In this document: positions 10,240 to 21,492 of the stretch, piece after piece
How positions within the stretch are numbered: the first letter of the stretch is position 1
Layout: every line of letters begins with the position of its first letter
Source of the DNA: Diphasiastrum complanatum
Lineage: Eukaryota; Streptophyta; Lycopodiopsida; Lycopodiales; Lycopodiaceae
Assembly: GCA_029204225.1 (NCBI GenBank)
Contig: CM055109.1
Span: forward strand, 21,974,422-22,038,421
Direction: 5' to 3'
Length of the DNA: 64,000 bases
Program-made: the position numbers and the translations under genes
Notes under the pieces: model-generated
What the model saw: only the letters and a program-made list of their open reading frames with translations
Told to the model about the DNA's origin: nothing
Databases searched by the model: none

Positions 10240-10590
10240 AATATAACAATAGTGGAGCTAACATGTATGTTCCATTCATTGATGATTTTAGTAGATTTTG
10301 TTGGATCTATCTACTAAAGAGCAAAGATGAAGTGTATGATGTCTTTATTAAGTTCAAGAATGCAAGGGAGAACCAATTTTCCACAAAGATCAAGTGCTTA
10401 AGGAGTGACAATGGTGGTGAGTACATATCTACCAATTTCAAGGCCTTTTGTGATGAGCATGGGATCAAGAGGGAGTATACAACATCAAGGACCCCACAAC
10501 AAAATGGAGTGGCTGAAAGGAAGAATAGGACTCTATGTGCAAGTGCTAAAGCTATGAGGTTAAGTGCTAATCTTGACAAACCATTTTGGG
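10240..10590 (+). pseudogene. Copia B integrase fragment
   Basis: Plus-strand open frame with 'YVPFIDDFSRFCWIYLLKSK', 'CLRSDNGGEYIST' (catalytic Asp), 'RTPQQNGVAERKNRTL' (catalytic Glu) and 'LDKPFWVQ'. It begins at the left boundary with copia C and is cut at 10590, where the DUF7869-like gene starts on the other strand. It is a fragment only; the first catalytic Asp region is missing. Confidence 0.85.
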
Positions 10591-10591
10591 T

Positions 10592-12790
10592 TCAAGATTT
10601 TTTGTGCACCAATTTCTTGTGTAATAGGTGGTCGAGTGCTATATTTTTTATTGCGCGGTGTTTCCTTTTACCATTTGAGTTGCCAATCATTTTAGGAACA
10701 TACTTTCTTGTGTATACATCATGATGCTTTGTTTGATACCAATGTACTTTAATAGATACAATCTCTCCATTCTCGGACTTTGACAAATCGACAACCTTGC
10801 ATAACCAAAAGGGATGGCCAAGAGGATCATCATCTGCAAGTGTGGCAGCCATTGTACCCACTTTGATTTCTTGCACATTTCTCTTCCAAAAGCTAGCAAG
10901 TTCTTGTTTTTGACGAGATTTGCGAGTTCCTAAAAACATGTCTTTGGAAGGAACATAGGTCATTTGTTGAATATCCTCAAGAATAGTAGAAATCCCATTG
11001 GTTGTTGCATTACTCTTTGAGGGCCAAGAAAATGACATCTCTAAAGTAGTATGATAAGCTATTACATCCATGAGTATGGACTCCTAGTCTTTAAAGAATT
11101 CTTGAATCGACAATTCTGGCATATAGCTTGGCTTTTCAATGAGAAGACTTTTTCTTACAGACATTTCCTCCAATCAACATCCAAATTATGCTTGCGACAT
11201 TGCTCGACTACATAATGCACCTCCAAACAATTTGGCGAAGCTCCAACAATAATATGTTTCGAAATAAAAAAAAAAAATAACAACCCAGTCTCTAGAAGCC
11301 AACAAGAAGAGCTGGACAAAGTTTATCAAACAACAATGGCTTGCCATCCCTTTTGACAATGAGAAATTGATGTTAATATTGGATTTTGATGCTCAGCCTC
11401 AAATCCATTCAATAAAGCATCCTGAAAAATCTGTCGAAGTTCGACTCCATCAACTTCAAAGTCATCGACTTCGACTTCTCTCATGTATATATATGTTCAA
11501 ACTCGACTTGCTGGACATTGACGTTTTTTCCCTAATTCCATCAAGTCCGACTTTGTCACTTTTCACCAACCATCAACTAACCGACTTTTTATCGACTTTT
11601 TGCCATTAAGGAAAAATCAATTCAAATAAATTGTCAGAAGACTTTATGGCAGTTCACCAACTATTGTACAAACATTTATTATTACAAGGCGGTTGTAATA
11701 AATAGCTGATAACATTTAATGCTAAAAAAATATTTAACAGACATATATTTAACAAGTAGATATTTGTAATATAGAATCAACTGAGAACACACTTAGTTGA
11801 TAGTTTTTAGATTTTTCTGTTGCCAACGTTATCAAGCTGAAGTTATCACTTACAAGCAATTGTACTCATTGTTGATATTAATCAGAGTGCAATTTTGTCT
11901 CACTACTGTATTGTTCATTTGCGCTTATCTGAATCATTTATCTTGAATATTTCTGCTACTAGCTATGGCGCTTCCGATCCTACACCGCCCACTCTCGCTC
12001 AAGCTTCCACTGCCAGCCATACTCTTGATTTCTGACACTTGAAAGCTGAGATCATTTAAACAAGAAATGCATTTTTCTTCAAAAGACAAACCTTGCACAA
12101 AACTTCTAAAATCAAACGTTTGCTTCAGATGGAAAACAATAGGATGGGGAGTATAAGCTCCTTCAAGAATAGATACCATTTTCGGTAAAGTGAACGCATC
12201 TTCACGAGAAAGTCTTTTCGAGAACACGCTAAACATCTGATCGATATGGTCATGCGTATGACCCACAAGAAGAAATCCAACTTTAATTTTTTTAGAAGAT
12301 TTCCTTCTCCACACCAACATACTAAAATAAGCGAGCATCGTTTGATTTTTATTTTCTCTAGCCATATTATCAAGTTGCAAATACAATACGTGGGGCAAAA
12401 CACCTTCCCAGTTTGTGAATATATAATGCAAAATTGTAATTGTCAATTTAGGATCATTATGAACATTTGGATAGGTCAAGAAGACACGGGCTTGAAGTAC
12501 TCAAATGGTAGATAAGAGACCCAACGAGATGCATTTGAACAAATGTATCTTCTTTAATATCTTTCAGAACTCTTACAAAGTGTGGAAGGTAAGCCTTTTT
12601 TTGATCCATGCCGTCAATAACAATTCCAAGATACTTCTCATGATACTTCAAACATTTTTTTCTGTGCTTTGTTGACTTTGCTCTTTCTTCGGCTTCTTGT
12701 TCTCAATGCACTCTAAGAGCTTCATTCACCTTACCTACATACTTAAAAATTTCAAAAGTCATTTCAAAGTAACAAGAGAAATCACAATAA
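10592..12790 (-). pseudogene. Decayed DUF7869-like (mobile-element-associated) protein gene
   Basis: Three minus-strand blocks belong together. 12790-12457 gives 'KYHEKYLGIVIDGMDQKK' and 'MHLVGSLIY'. 12479-11934 gives 'LPHVLYLQLDNMARENKN' and 'VGFLLVGHTHDHIDQMFS'. 11280-10592 gives a tail with 'FWLCKVVDL' and 'VHWYQTKHHD'. The pairing of LDN..RENKN with GHTH..IDQMFS is characteristic of the large plant and algal family annotated DUF7869, which often behaves like mobile-element cargo or a domesticated transposase-like protein. Its biochemical function is unknown. Here an insertion (11371-11858) and several frame breaks disable it, and there is no clear start codon. The family call comes from remembered motifs, not from a search. 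Confidence 0.6.
11371..11858 (+). mobile_element. Possible solo LTR inside the DUF7869-like gene
   Basis: This segment separates two parts of the DUF7869-like gene. It begins TGTTAATATTGG, a common plant LTR start, has a 'gtatatatatg' TATA-like run near 11486, and ends '...caagca'. The flanks read attga (11366-11370) and attgt (11859-11863), an imperfect 5-bp target duplication. No second LTR copy is present. A diverged intron is the alternative. Confidence 0.35.
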
Positions 12791-13084
12791 AAAAAACTCT
12801 GCAAGCATTTTACTATCACCACCTTCATCTATACTCGACTTTGCATTTTGCCTTTGTACTTTGAGTGATGCACATATAGTGCATACTCTCATCCTCACCT
12901 TCCTTGGAATAAATATGTTGTTGAAATAGTGTTTCTAGTAAATTTCTCATGAACCATTTCCTCTCTATAGATATTATAAACCTCATGCCTTGTAAAATTG
13001 TCCGTCAAGTGCCACCTACTAGTAGTTGGCATAATCTCGGCGTGAGAACTAAAATGGCTCTCTGTCAAGGTTACCTAAATCCGT
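12791..13084. other. Spacer, nothing recognised
   Basis: No supported feature between the DUF7869-like remnant and the coiled-coil ORF. Confidence 0.4.
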
Positions 13085-13489
13085 CTACTTTCCCTTGCGA
13101 TAGGTCAAAACCTCTACCATCAAGTTATCAATATTTTTCAAAACTTGGGTGTGTTCCTCGTGTGAATTCACACCTGAACATCCAGCCTCTGATAATTCCT
13201 TCAAGTCAATCAGCTCCTCTTTAAAGTAGTTTTTCTCCTCGTATAGAGGTTGAAGGAGTTCACTCTTGAAGGTATCCTGCAGTGTGGATTGCATCTGCTT
13301 CCATTTGGATGCATCAACTTTTATTGTGCCTCCATCTAAACAACATTGCAGTGTTGTGTCGGTGCTTATCCTCGCTAGCTTCTCAGCGTCGAGCTGTTGC
13401 TGCAGATCTTCCGTCTTCTTTTGGTAGAAGTCTACCTTATTATCAAGAGCAACCACCACCACCACTGCTGCTGCCGACACTAAAGACAC
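13085..13489 (-). CDS. Hypothetical coiled-coil ORF (fragment)
   Basis: Open minus-strand frame of 134 codons. Most of it is predicted by eye to be coiled coil, with stretches such as 'KTEDLQQQLDAEKL' and 'YEEKNYFKEELIDLKEL'. It is not recognised as a known family. Its 5' end overlaps, in opposite orientation, the start of the plus-strand coiled-coil frame at 13430-13895. At least one of the two is therefore a displaced fragment. It may be cargo of a retrotransposon. Confidence 0.3.
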   Translation of the reverse strand: MSLVSAAAVVVVVALDNKVDFYQKKTEDLQQQLDAEKLARISTDTTLQCCLDGGTIKVDASKWKQMQSTLQDTFKSELLQPLYEEKNYFKEELIDLKELSEAGCSGVNSHEEHTQVLKNIDNLMVEVLTYRKGK

Positions 13490-13895
13490 ACCTGATCAAG
13501 CAGAAGCAGAGCAGAAGGATCAAACTCCGAAACTAGATACACCTGACTGGTTGGCAGACGTGAACCCTAAGGTTAAGCAGATGATCTTATATCTGCGAAA
13601 CACAGATGTTGCTGTCCAAAGAGGATATGATTTGAAGATAGCCAAAATGCAAGGACAGAATGATGATATGAAGAAGAAAATGACCAAACTCTTGGCTCAG
13701 CTCAATACCATGGAGCAGAGTAACAAGAAGTTTGAGGTCACATTAAGAAAGTCGAATGACTACTCTTTGTCTCTTCAGTCTAAATTGGACAAGAGCAAGG
13801 ATGAGTTATCTACTGAAAAGAAGCAAATTGCTTCATTTGATTCAAAGTATCCATCGCAGCATCAGAAACTTGAATGGCATCATGCTCAATTCTGA
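13430..13895 (+). CDS. Hypothetical coiled-coil ORF (fragment)
   Basis: Plus-strand frame. An acidic, Pro/Asp-rich start ('TPDQAEAEQKDQ', 'LDTPDWLADVNPKVKQM') is followed by a long Lys/Gln/Glu coiled coil ('KKKMTKLLAQLNTMEQSNKK', 'LQSKLDKSKDELSTEKKQ'). No domain is recognised. It ends at 13895, where minus-strand ORF sequence overlaps it. It is probably a rearranged fragment of a gene or transposon protein. Confidence 0.35.
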
Positions 13896-14510
13896 AGTTA
13901 GAGACGTCCTGGTTGTCGTCATCCACGTTCTTTGCGTCTGCCATGTCGGTATCTGCAACAGCATCAAAAGTGGCAGGCGACATCAAATATCTCAATAACA
14001 GTAAGATCCACTTGCTGTGGAGCTGCAAGTGCGATCTTCCTCCTTTCCAGCAGTGCCAATTCCTTGACATAAGAATGCTGTAATGCAGGCACAAATGGGA
14101 GATATGGGCTGCGTATGCTGCAAATTTGCCATGCTTCATTGAACTGTGAAAGGCCTTAAAAGCAATGGCAACAAAGTTAATATGCTCTCCCTTGATGGCC
14201 AAGAGCCGCGGTAACCGATGTTGGTGACTGCAATTGTTGCGTCCGTGTCCGTTGCAAAGAGGACTTGGTTGCAATACTTGCAGAAATTCCTGAGAGTCGA
14301 GTCTTTCATCATAGAAATTTTATATCCCTTGCTTGGCATATAAAAATTTCCATGGAAGAGGTTCTCCTCGTCGATATCCTCCTTGGATAGAGCTGGAGAC
14401 ACTGTTCCTTCACTTGGTAAGTGGAGCGCGACAGAAAATGTCACCTTCGAGATATCCATCTTAACTCCACGGACCTGTGATGAAACTACAGCATCCGTGA
14501 CCTCAATCAT
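13810..14510 (-). pseudogene. Unrecognised protein remnant, two overlapping frames
   Basis: Two minus-strand frames overlap at 14136-14274 and probably formed one protein before a frameshift. The N-terminal frame reads 'MDISKVTFSVALHLPSEG', 'FHGNFYMPSKGYKISMM' and 'NFCKYCNQVLFATDTDATI'. The downstream frame has 'EHINFVAIAFKAFHSSM' and an acidic region 'DTDMADAKNVDDDNQDVS'. I do not recognise the family. The position next to a gypsy element suggests retrotransposon cargo, but this is only inferred from context. Confidence 0.35.
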
Positions 14511-14520
14511 CTCCTGAATG

Positions 14521-15319
14521 AACTCGTTACTAGCTTCAATCAGGACTGTGGATGGATCAACTATTAAAAGTATAGTCGAGACCGCATCGATCAGCTAACA
14601 TCTAGAATTCTTCCAAGTTCAGCTTGCTGCACACTTTCCAATTGACATTAGCTAGCATAGTAGTCGGAGTGGCAGCCATTGCACTGGATGGTAAAGATTT
14701 TAGCTTGGTTGATCGTGAAATGGTAGGAAGCAATTGATCGCAACTGATGATAGCATGCAATGGTAGCGCACAATGAGCAAGAAAGCAAGCATAAAATTTG
14801 AAAGCTTGATCGCGAACCATTGATGAGGTAAATTAAAAATGACAAGGAAGTTGGAGTAAGTAGCAAAAACGGTCAAAAAATCAATAATAAAGGTGGCACA
14901 TGGTTTTATGTGTACATGTGTCAATAGAAAAGACATTCGTTGCCATGCAATAACTAAAATTCCAATGTATAATCAGATAAATAATTATAGTATGAAATAG
15001 GCTAGCTATGTGGTACCATGGAATATTTCCCTATGATATCGAATGCTCAAGATAAAAAAAATAAAAATGAACAATCGGATTTAACTTATCTGATCTGTTG
15101 GTCAACGAAATGAACGATCAATCGAAATGTAACAAACATACAACAAATAAGTGAATAATAAAACAAGATAAATAGATAAAAAATAATTCAAATAATTTAA
15201 AAAATAAAAATATTTATACGTCATATTTCTTTACGCGGGAGCCATTTACTCTTGTTAACTACAAATTTCTTTGTAGATCTGCCAGCTGGAGAGACCCATT
15301 GTCAAAGATTTCAATAATT
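14521..15319. other. AT-rich spacer left of the gypsy element
   Basis: Expected site of the 3' LTR of the minus-strand gypsy element, but I see no convincing match to sequence right of 20308. Only small domain-free open frames are present. Confidence 0.35.
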
Positions 15320-16240
15320 TCAACAAGTATGTAACTTTATTGGAAACTTGATATGACGGTTATTGTACAAAAGAGCAAAGTCTCCCTCGCACAAAACAAC
15401 CTTCTTTATCGTAGTGTCAAAGGCCTTCTTTTGGCTCAACTGAATCTTTGTCGTATCGATCAATGCTTGTATATGACTCTCCTCTAGCTTTCCGATCGCT
15501 AAGAATCCCTTGTCTAAGCTCGATTGCTCGTCAGATCTAGTTTTGACTTGTACACGATATGTCGGTACTTCAAACTCAATTGGCAATACCGGGTGCATGC
15601 CATAGACCAATAAAACGCAGTTTGTTTTGTGGTCACCTTTTCGACATTTCTATATGCCCATAGGACAGATGATAATTTTTGGTCCCAATCAAATGTGTGC
15701 GCTGTGGTGATCTTATTTAGGATCTTACACAAAATGTCATTGACTCACTCGGTCAAACCATTAGTCTTTGGGTTGTACGGAGTTGTTTTTCGGTGTTTAA
15801 TCATAAAGTGCTTAGTATGTAGTCTGTCGCTTACCAACTCCAAAGGACAACCATAACGGGTTATAATGTTCCAAAAGAGAAACTCTGCAACAATTTTTGC
15901 ATCATTCCTCTTTGTCGCTTCCGCTTCGATCGTCTTAGTCGCATAGTCAATTGCTACAAGAATATAACTTCTTTTAGTATAGCGAGTGACAGGCTTAATT
16001 GGTCCAACAAAGTCAATGCCCCATTTTTCAAATGGTGCAAGTGAAAATATTGGCATAAGTGGCCAATACATTGAAGGAGTTAGTTTTCCAACTCATTGAC
16101 AAGGATCACAGGTTTTTACAAACACTGCAACGTCTTTGTACATCATTGGCCACCAGTACTTAGCATTTAATATCTTCTTTACAGTATTCACTACTGCAAA
16201 GTGTCCACCTGCATCTTCTAAATGCATGGCTCAAATAACC
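15320..16240 (-). pseudogene. Gypsy integrase
   Basis: The zinc-binding part is readable with stops ('YWWPMMYKDVAVFVKTCDPC'). The core has 'FEKWGIDFVGPIKP' (first Asp), 'LVSDRLHTKHF' (second Asp) and 'PYNPKTNGLTE' (Glu). The C-terminal part at 15732-15320 includes 'MVYGMHPVLPIEFEVPT', typical of integrases of this branch. It is split over at least three frames. Confidence 0.8.
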
Positions 16241-16564
16241 TTTGGAATATCAATCAATTCAAGACATCTACGAAGCTCTTCATCAGGTCCCATGTTATAA
16301 AGTACATTATTCCTTATTGTATACGGTGCAATCTTATGTGGAAGACCATCTTTTGTTAAGATAAAAAAGAAGAGGATAATTTTGATTTTGAAGGTACTCT
16401 ATTATGTCCGGATATAACGAATCTTCGGCAAATAATAACATAATATTTTCATCAGGAAATCCATCACTTAAATTTTACATAACGGATCTTGTATTTAAGC
16501 GAGATAATTGGTCTTCGTTAGTGTGGTACTTCCCTTGGCGTACCTCCACTTGATAATCAAATTC

Positions 16565-17666
16565 CTACAACAAGAGCACCCATCTAGCTACTCGGCCTGA
16601 AAGATCTAGTTTATTTACCAAATGTTTTAGTGCATAATGGTCAACATGGAAGATAAAGAAATATCCCAACAAATAATGTCGAAACTTCTTTATTGAAAAA
16701 ATCATTCCAAGTCCTTCACGTTCCGTCACCGAATAGTTCTTTTCTGAGATGCTTACTGACGCCCTGCATAGTAGACAGGATAGTCTCATTTTTCATCGTT
16801 TTCAATTGCAAATGACAACACATCCACATAAACATAAAATGTCCTTACCCAATCAAGAGGTCTCAAAATTGGGACATCCAAGAGTTTCTGCTTCAGTCTC
16901 TCAAATGATTGTTGACAATCAGGAGACCATTCATAGTAAATGTCTTTCTTTAACAAATGTGTTAGCGGTGCAGCAATGGATGCGTGGTCTTGAATGAATC
17001 TTCTATAATATCCAAAGTGACCCAGAATTCCTCTGAGTTCTCGCTGATTTGTCGGCTCTTCGAATTTTTTATAATTTCCACCTTATCTTTATCAACTTCA
17101 ATTCCTCTTTTCGATATTCTGTGTCCAAGTAGTATTCCTTCTAGCATGCCAAAATAACACTTCTCTGGATGAAGTCACAGTGAAGTCTCTCTGCATCTCT
17201 GCAATGTCTTCCGCAACTTCGAAAGATGAGTGGCTTCTGAGCTATATACACAGAAGTCATCCATAAAGATTTCTAGGAATACGTGTAGATATTCTTAAAA
17301 AATAGCTGTGAAAGTTGTTTTGGACTGGCCCTCTTCTCGGATAGAGACTTGGTTATAGCCAGAGAATCCATCAAGGAAGTTGTATCTTTCATTTCTGGCA
17401 ACTTGGTCAAGAATCATATGAGTAAAAGGTAGAGGATAATGATCTTTATGAGTCGCAACATTAAGCTTCCGATAGTCTTGGCAAACCCGGATCTTCCCGG
17501 TCTTCTTTTTCGGAACAACTACAATTGGCGAAACCCATTCACTGCTAAGTACTGGATAAATAATTCCCGAATTCAAGTATTTGTCAAGTTCATCTTTCAC
17601 CAGCAATGAGTACTTAGGATTGAGCCTATATTGGCGTCGACATATTGGTACTGCTCCTTCTCTCAA
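16565..17666 (-). pseudogene. Gypsy reverse transcriptase and RNase H
   Basis: RT part at 17666-17295: 'GIIYPVLSSEWVSPIVVVPK', 'RVCQDYRKLNVATHKDHYPL' and 'FLDGFSGYNQVSIREE'. The YVDD region falls in the broken 17294-17150 stretch. 17147-16962 gives 'GILLGHRISKRGIEVDKDKV'. RNase H at 16789-16565 gives 'SEKNYSVTEREGLGM' and 'FHVDHYALKHLVNK'. There are several frameshifts. Confidence 0.8.
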
Positions 17667-17720
17667 GTCAATTCAGTGTTGACCAGATTTCTTATTAATG
17701 CCTTTTAAATCTTCCATAGT

Positions 17721-18570
17721 CTAGGCAAAAACATCATGATATTCGGTGAGTAGGTCCGTATATTGTTGTTTCTCCTTCTCGGATAAAAGTTTGGAAATTA
17801 ACAGGAATTTATCTGATATGACTTCGATAGAGAGACTATCATTTGGATTAATCATACCCACAGTCATATTGGTGGAAAAATATTCTTGTATTTCCCGTTG
17901 TAAAGGCTGTGCTTTATCTGCATTGTCAGATACTTCTGTCTCTTCAATCTTGTAACAATCCAGGTAATTCATTTCAATGTCTTCTTCTTCTGAAAAGATA
18001 TGAAGAACACAAGATGATTGCTCGGATGTGAAGCTTGTGTCTGATTGAGCAGTTTCTCCTTCAGATAGCTCGCATTGCCATGTGATAACATGCTCGTGTA
18101 GCTTTCCTTGTTCATCATGTTCTCCAGTTTGAAACCAGGGCATTTGCTTGATATAGCTAGGGTCTTCCGATAAGGACGAAGTAGTTGCCCATTCCGACTG
18201 GTCGGATAACAATAAAATTTATGATAAACGATATATCTTGGATATACACCATGACTTCTTTCAGCTCGCCTACAGGCTTCCTCCTCGTGGAGTCGGCCAG
18301 TTTGATATCAGTAAGTCCAAGTGCATGCGCCGTATCTTCTGTCATAATATTGACGCTTGACCCGGAGTCAATTGGTACTTTTTCAATTAAACACCCTGAG
18401 ATAGAGACATCAATATCTGGCACTCCCAGGTCTCCAAGGTCAACTACAAGAAAGGATATCTCAGGTAGAGAAATCATCTTCTTCCTCCTTGTCTGTGATA
18501 GATTCTTTAGCTGCTTCCTATAATAGTTGTTGTCAGATAGCAGCTGCTCGAATGTGATATTCGGCCTCAA
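17721..18570 (-). pseudogene. Gypsy aspartic protease and linker
   Basis: The protease region reads 'KVPIDSGSSVNIMTEDTAHA' (DSG catalytic motif) and later 'YFVLIGRP'. The next frame holds a long acidic linker leading to the RT, with 'LLTEYHDVFA', the conserved lead-in to gypsy RT. Confidence 0.75.
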
Positions 18571-18592
18571 GGAGCCAATATCTGAAACAACG

Positions 18593-20248
18593 TCATATTG
18601 CTTCTGTGTCTGCAGCCTGAAGTCTATGTTTTGAGCTTAATGGAACTTCCTCCTCCTCTTCAAAAGTGACCTTCTGTTGAAGCGGGTTGGATTTAAGTTC
18701 TTCCTCAATTAGAGTTTTCGCTTCCTCTGCAACATCCTTCTTAAACAGCCTGGCAGCGTTTCTATCATAATCAGAGTTGTCCTTCAAATCTTTTTGGGTA
18801 ATAGACTTGTTCTTCAACTACTTTGTCGGATGCTTCTGCTTATTCTTCCGAGTCTTAGCTAAACTCTCTTTCGTTGGTTTGGGTGATTTTGAAGTGCTTT
18901 AAGTGGAAACTTTACAAACATTTTCCACATGACTTGGCCAATTGGTATCAGTGATCAACAGAGTGCCTTCGTCGGAGCATTCAATTCTCTGTACAACTGC
19001 ATCTTCCTGCTTCTTTTTTATCTCTGGTTCTACACCTGGAGTCTAGACATATTTGTACAATACCTTTGGCTTTTGAGGCTTTGGATAGTCTGCAGCTTGA
19101 TGTCCTTCTCCCGAGCAATTTGAACATAACAAGACATAGTCGATTGGTCAGCGAGGCTTCGGGCAATCAGGTGACAGATCTAAAAAATTCTTCTTCCAAA
19201 TCTTGTCGGTCTTTGGAGATGGTTCCTTGGAAGGCTTGGACTTCTTTTTAGTCTTTTTCTCCTTCCGGTGGTTCTTATCATCTTCGGAAGAATTTGAGCT
19301 CTTTGTGTCAGAATCAGCGCTGGAACTTGATGACTCCGAACTATCGAATGAATCTTCTTCTGAGCTTGAATCATCAGATAAAGTTGATGATTTCTTCTTT
19401 GTCTTCTTGCTGGAATGTCGCTTACGAGCAATATTTGACGTTTGGTAATTCTCTGTTGTTGCAATAACTTCATCCATGGTATTCATGGGTCCTTGTCAGT
19501 AGTACTTGCCAATCTTACTTGGCAGCCCTACAAGGTACCATTCTATCTGCATTGCAATAGGATAAACATCGACCAATTTTCCAATTAAGTTTTTTACCTT
19601 TCGAGTGTACCTTCTCAGGGACTCCTTCTCTTTCTTTTGAACAGAGTTCAATCGTGCAAGCACTCAGGTAGAGTAACCAATCTCACAGAACTGGGTGAGA
19701 AAGACTTCTCTCAGCAGGTCCCAAGTGTTAACGGCTGCACGATCCATTTGGTTGTACCAAATTCAGGCTTGTTTCCACAACAGACCAGGGAATATGCGTA
19801 GTTTGTCTGCATTCATTCCCTCACTATTGGAAACAACAATGGATTCAAACTGGGAGATGCAACTATCAGCGTCATCTGAAGAAGTTCCTTTGAAGTAATC
19901 ATACTTGATTTTTAAACTGGAATTGAATCGTGTTTGAGGTGTGTCCATTTCTAGTTCAGAATTGGGATTGGGATTGGGATCAAGATCTGGATTTGAATTT
20001 TGATCAAGATCTGATTCAAGATCATAATCTAGATTACCAACAGTCTCAAAAAGTTCAGGTTCAGGTTCTGTTTCGGGTTTATCGAGTAAGTTATTGAAAT
20101 AAACTTCGGCTTCTTGATAAGTGGTAAAAGGAGGTGAGCCGCGCTGAAAGGATTGTTGAAGTCTTTTGAAAAAGTTCTCACGAAGGCTTCTGTATCTTTC
20201 TAGACGATCAGCTCTAAAACTGCTTGAACTGCTTCCTGTAGTTGGCAT
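18593..20248 (-). pseudogene. Gypsy gag
   Basis: Start near 20248: Ser-rich, then 'RLERYRSLRENFFKRLQQSF', an Asp/Pro/Asn repeat ('DLDPNPNPN') and the retrotransposon gag domain ('KYDYFKGTSSDDADSCISQF', 'NTWDLLREVFLTQF'). A Ser/Lys-rich low-complexity stretch at 19486-19148 follows, then a zinc knuckle near 19100 that reads 'CSNCSGEGHQAADYP'. The last Cys ligand has become Tyr. Stops and frameshifts occur at 19763-19486 and near 18820-19000. Confidence 0.75.
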
Positions 20249-20290
20249 TCATCTTTAACTGACAAACATCTAAATCTAACAGATTAGCAA

Positions 20291-20308
20291 TCCCCAACAA
20301 CAGTGCCA
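20291..20308 (-). promoter_or_regulatory. Gypsy primer-binding site
   Basis: Minus strand reads TGGCACTGTTGTTGGGGA, close to the TGGCGCCGTTGTCGGGGA-type site of many plant gypsy elements, at the expected place upstream of gag. Confidence 0.7.
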
Positions 20309-21480
20309 AAAATAAGCATATGTCATGTTATACTTGTCTTAATTGTAAGGATATGTAATATAAAAAAATGTCGTTCCCCAGAGAGACTGCTTTTTATTGT
20401 GATTTTAAATGTTTTTAACTCATTTATTGTTTTGGGATTTAAAGCTGGTTGCCAACGGACATTTAGAAATATCAGCAACCAAGATCACCGGTTAGGATGT
20501 GGTTTCAAACATACAACAGTGAAAGATATTGATGCTGACTAATCTCATATCGAATATGTTGCATTACAAATTAGTGTATCCGACTTATCGGCCAGATCGA
20601 TCTATCGGTCTGTGCACCTAATACAGTTTGTCAGACAAGCGAGGTCTGTTGTATCAGATAAACCAAGCCAGAGAAACATACAAATGTCTCAGCACAATCC
20701 AAGTGTAGTCCGACAATCTGTCCTCAACAACATAAAGCACTCATTCAAAAGAACGATTGACTACTAATTTAGACTGCACGAGTATCCAGGTGCAAATTTC
20801 AAAGTATTGTTTTACAACAACACAGAACAAGCTTTAGGATGTGTAAGTCAGGATATATCTCAGTGTAATGTAGCAGTGATTCCGAATGTTAACATCACAA
20901 TTAAGTTCCAAGCAATCGATTATTCGATCACACAGGCAATCAAATAACCAATGAGTTTTAAGACAATCTTAGCAATGAATTTACAGTTGTTCGCATACAA
21001 CTGTATCAAGGCTAAGGAAGTGACCACAGTTACAATCACAAGCACATCCGACAAGGTGAGGCTTACCAACTATCAATAACAGAAGTACTCAGCAAGCAAA
21101 AGGCTTATGAAAGCAAAGAGAAGGGAAAACTTGAAGACTCAAACTCTCTCTATGATCTGAAAAACTCGGTGGTTATATTGAAGCGTAAGTGGTATACATA
21201 TAGGGAACGAGCGCGAAAGTACGCAGCTCTTTAGTAATCGATATGCCGCTTCTTATTAATTTAACTAACTAATTCCATCAAATAGGAAAATTACAAGTGT
21301 ACATTTTCTAGGTGGCATCCTTGTCACGCGACTTTGCTCCAATGAAAAGCAAGCACATGGAATGCTGCAAAGTTTTTTGAGGCATAATAAATGCATCTTC
21401 TAGAATGTTCTACACTTAGGGCCAACCTTCTTATTGAGGTTCATGTCGTTTCATAACTGCCCTTCAGGTTATAGTCCTTC
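20309..21480. other. Probable gypsy 5' LTR region, limits unresolved
   Basis: By position next to the primer-binding site, this stretch should contain the 5' LTR of the gypsy element. It has no coding capacity. No second copy was found for comparison and the outer end is not visible. Confidence 0.4.
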
Positions 21481-21492
21481 CTTCAGTCACAT

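Larger units (their letters stand above)
15320..20308 (-). mobile_element. Decayed Ty3/gypsy element, Tat/Athila-like
   Basis: Minus-strand element with all expected parts in order: primer-binding site (20291-20308), gag (20248 down to 18593), protease and linker (18570-17721), reverse transcriptase and RNase H (17666-16565), integrase (16240-15320). RT motifs 'FLDGFSGYNQVSI' and RNase H 'TEREGLGMIFSIKKFRHYLL' with 'GRVARWVLLL' point to the Athila/Tat (non-chromodomain) branch. Every domain carries stops or frameshifts, so the copy is old and dead. LTR limits are unresolved. Confidence 0.8.
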
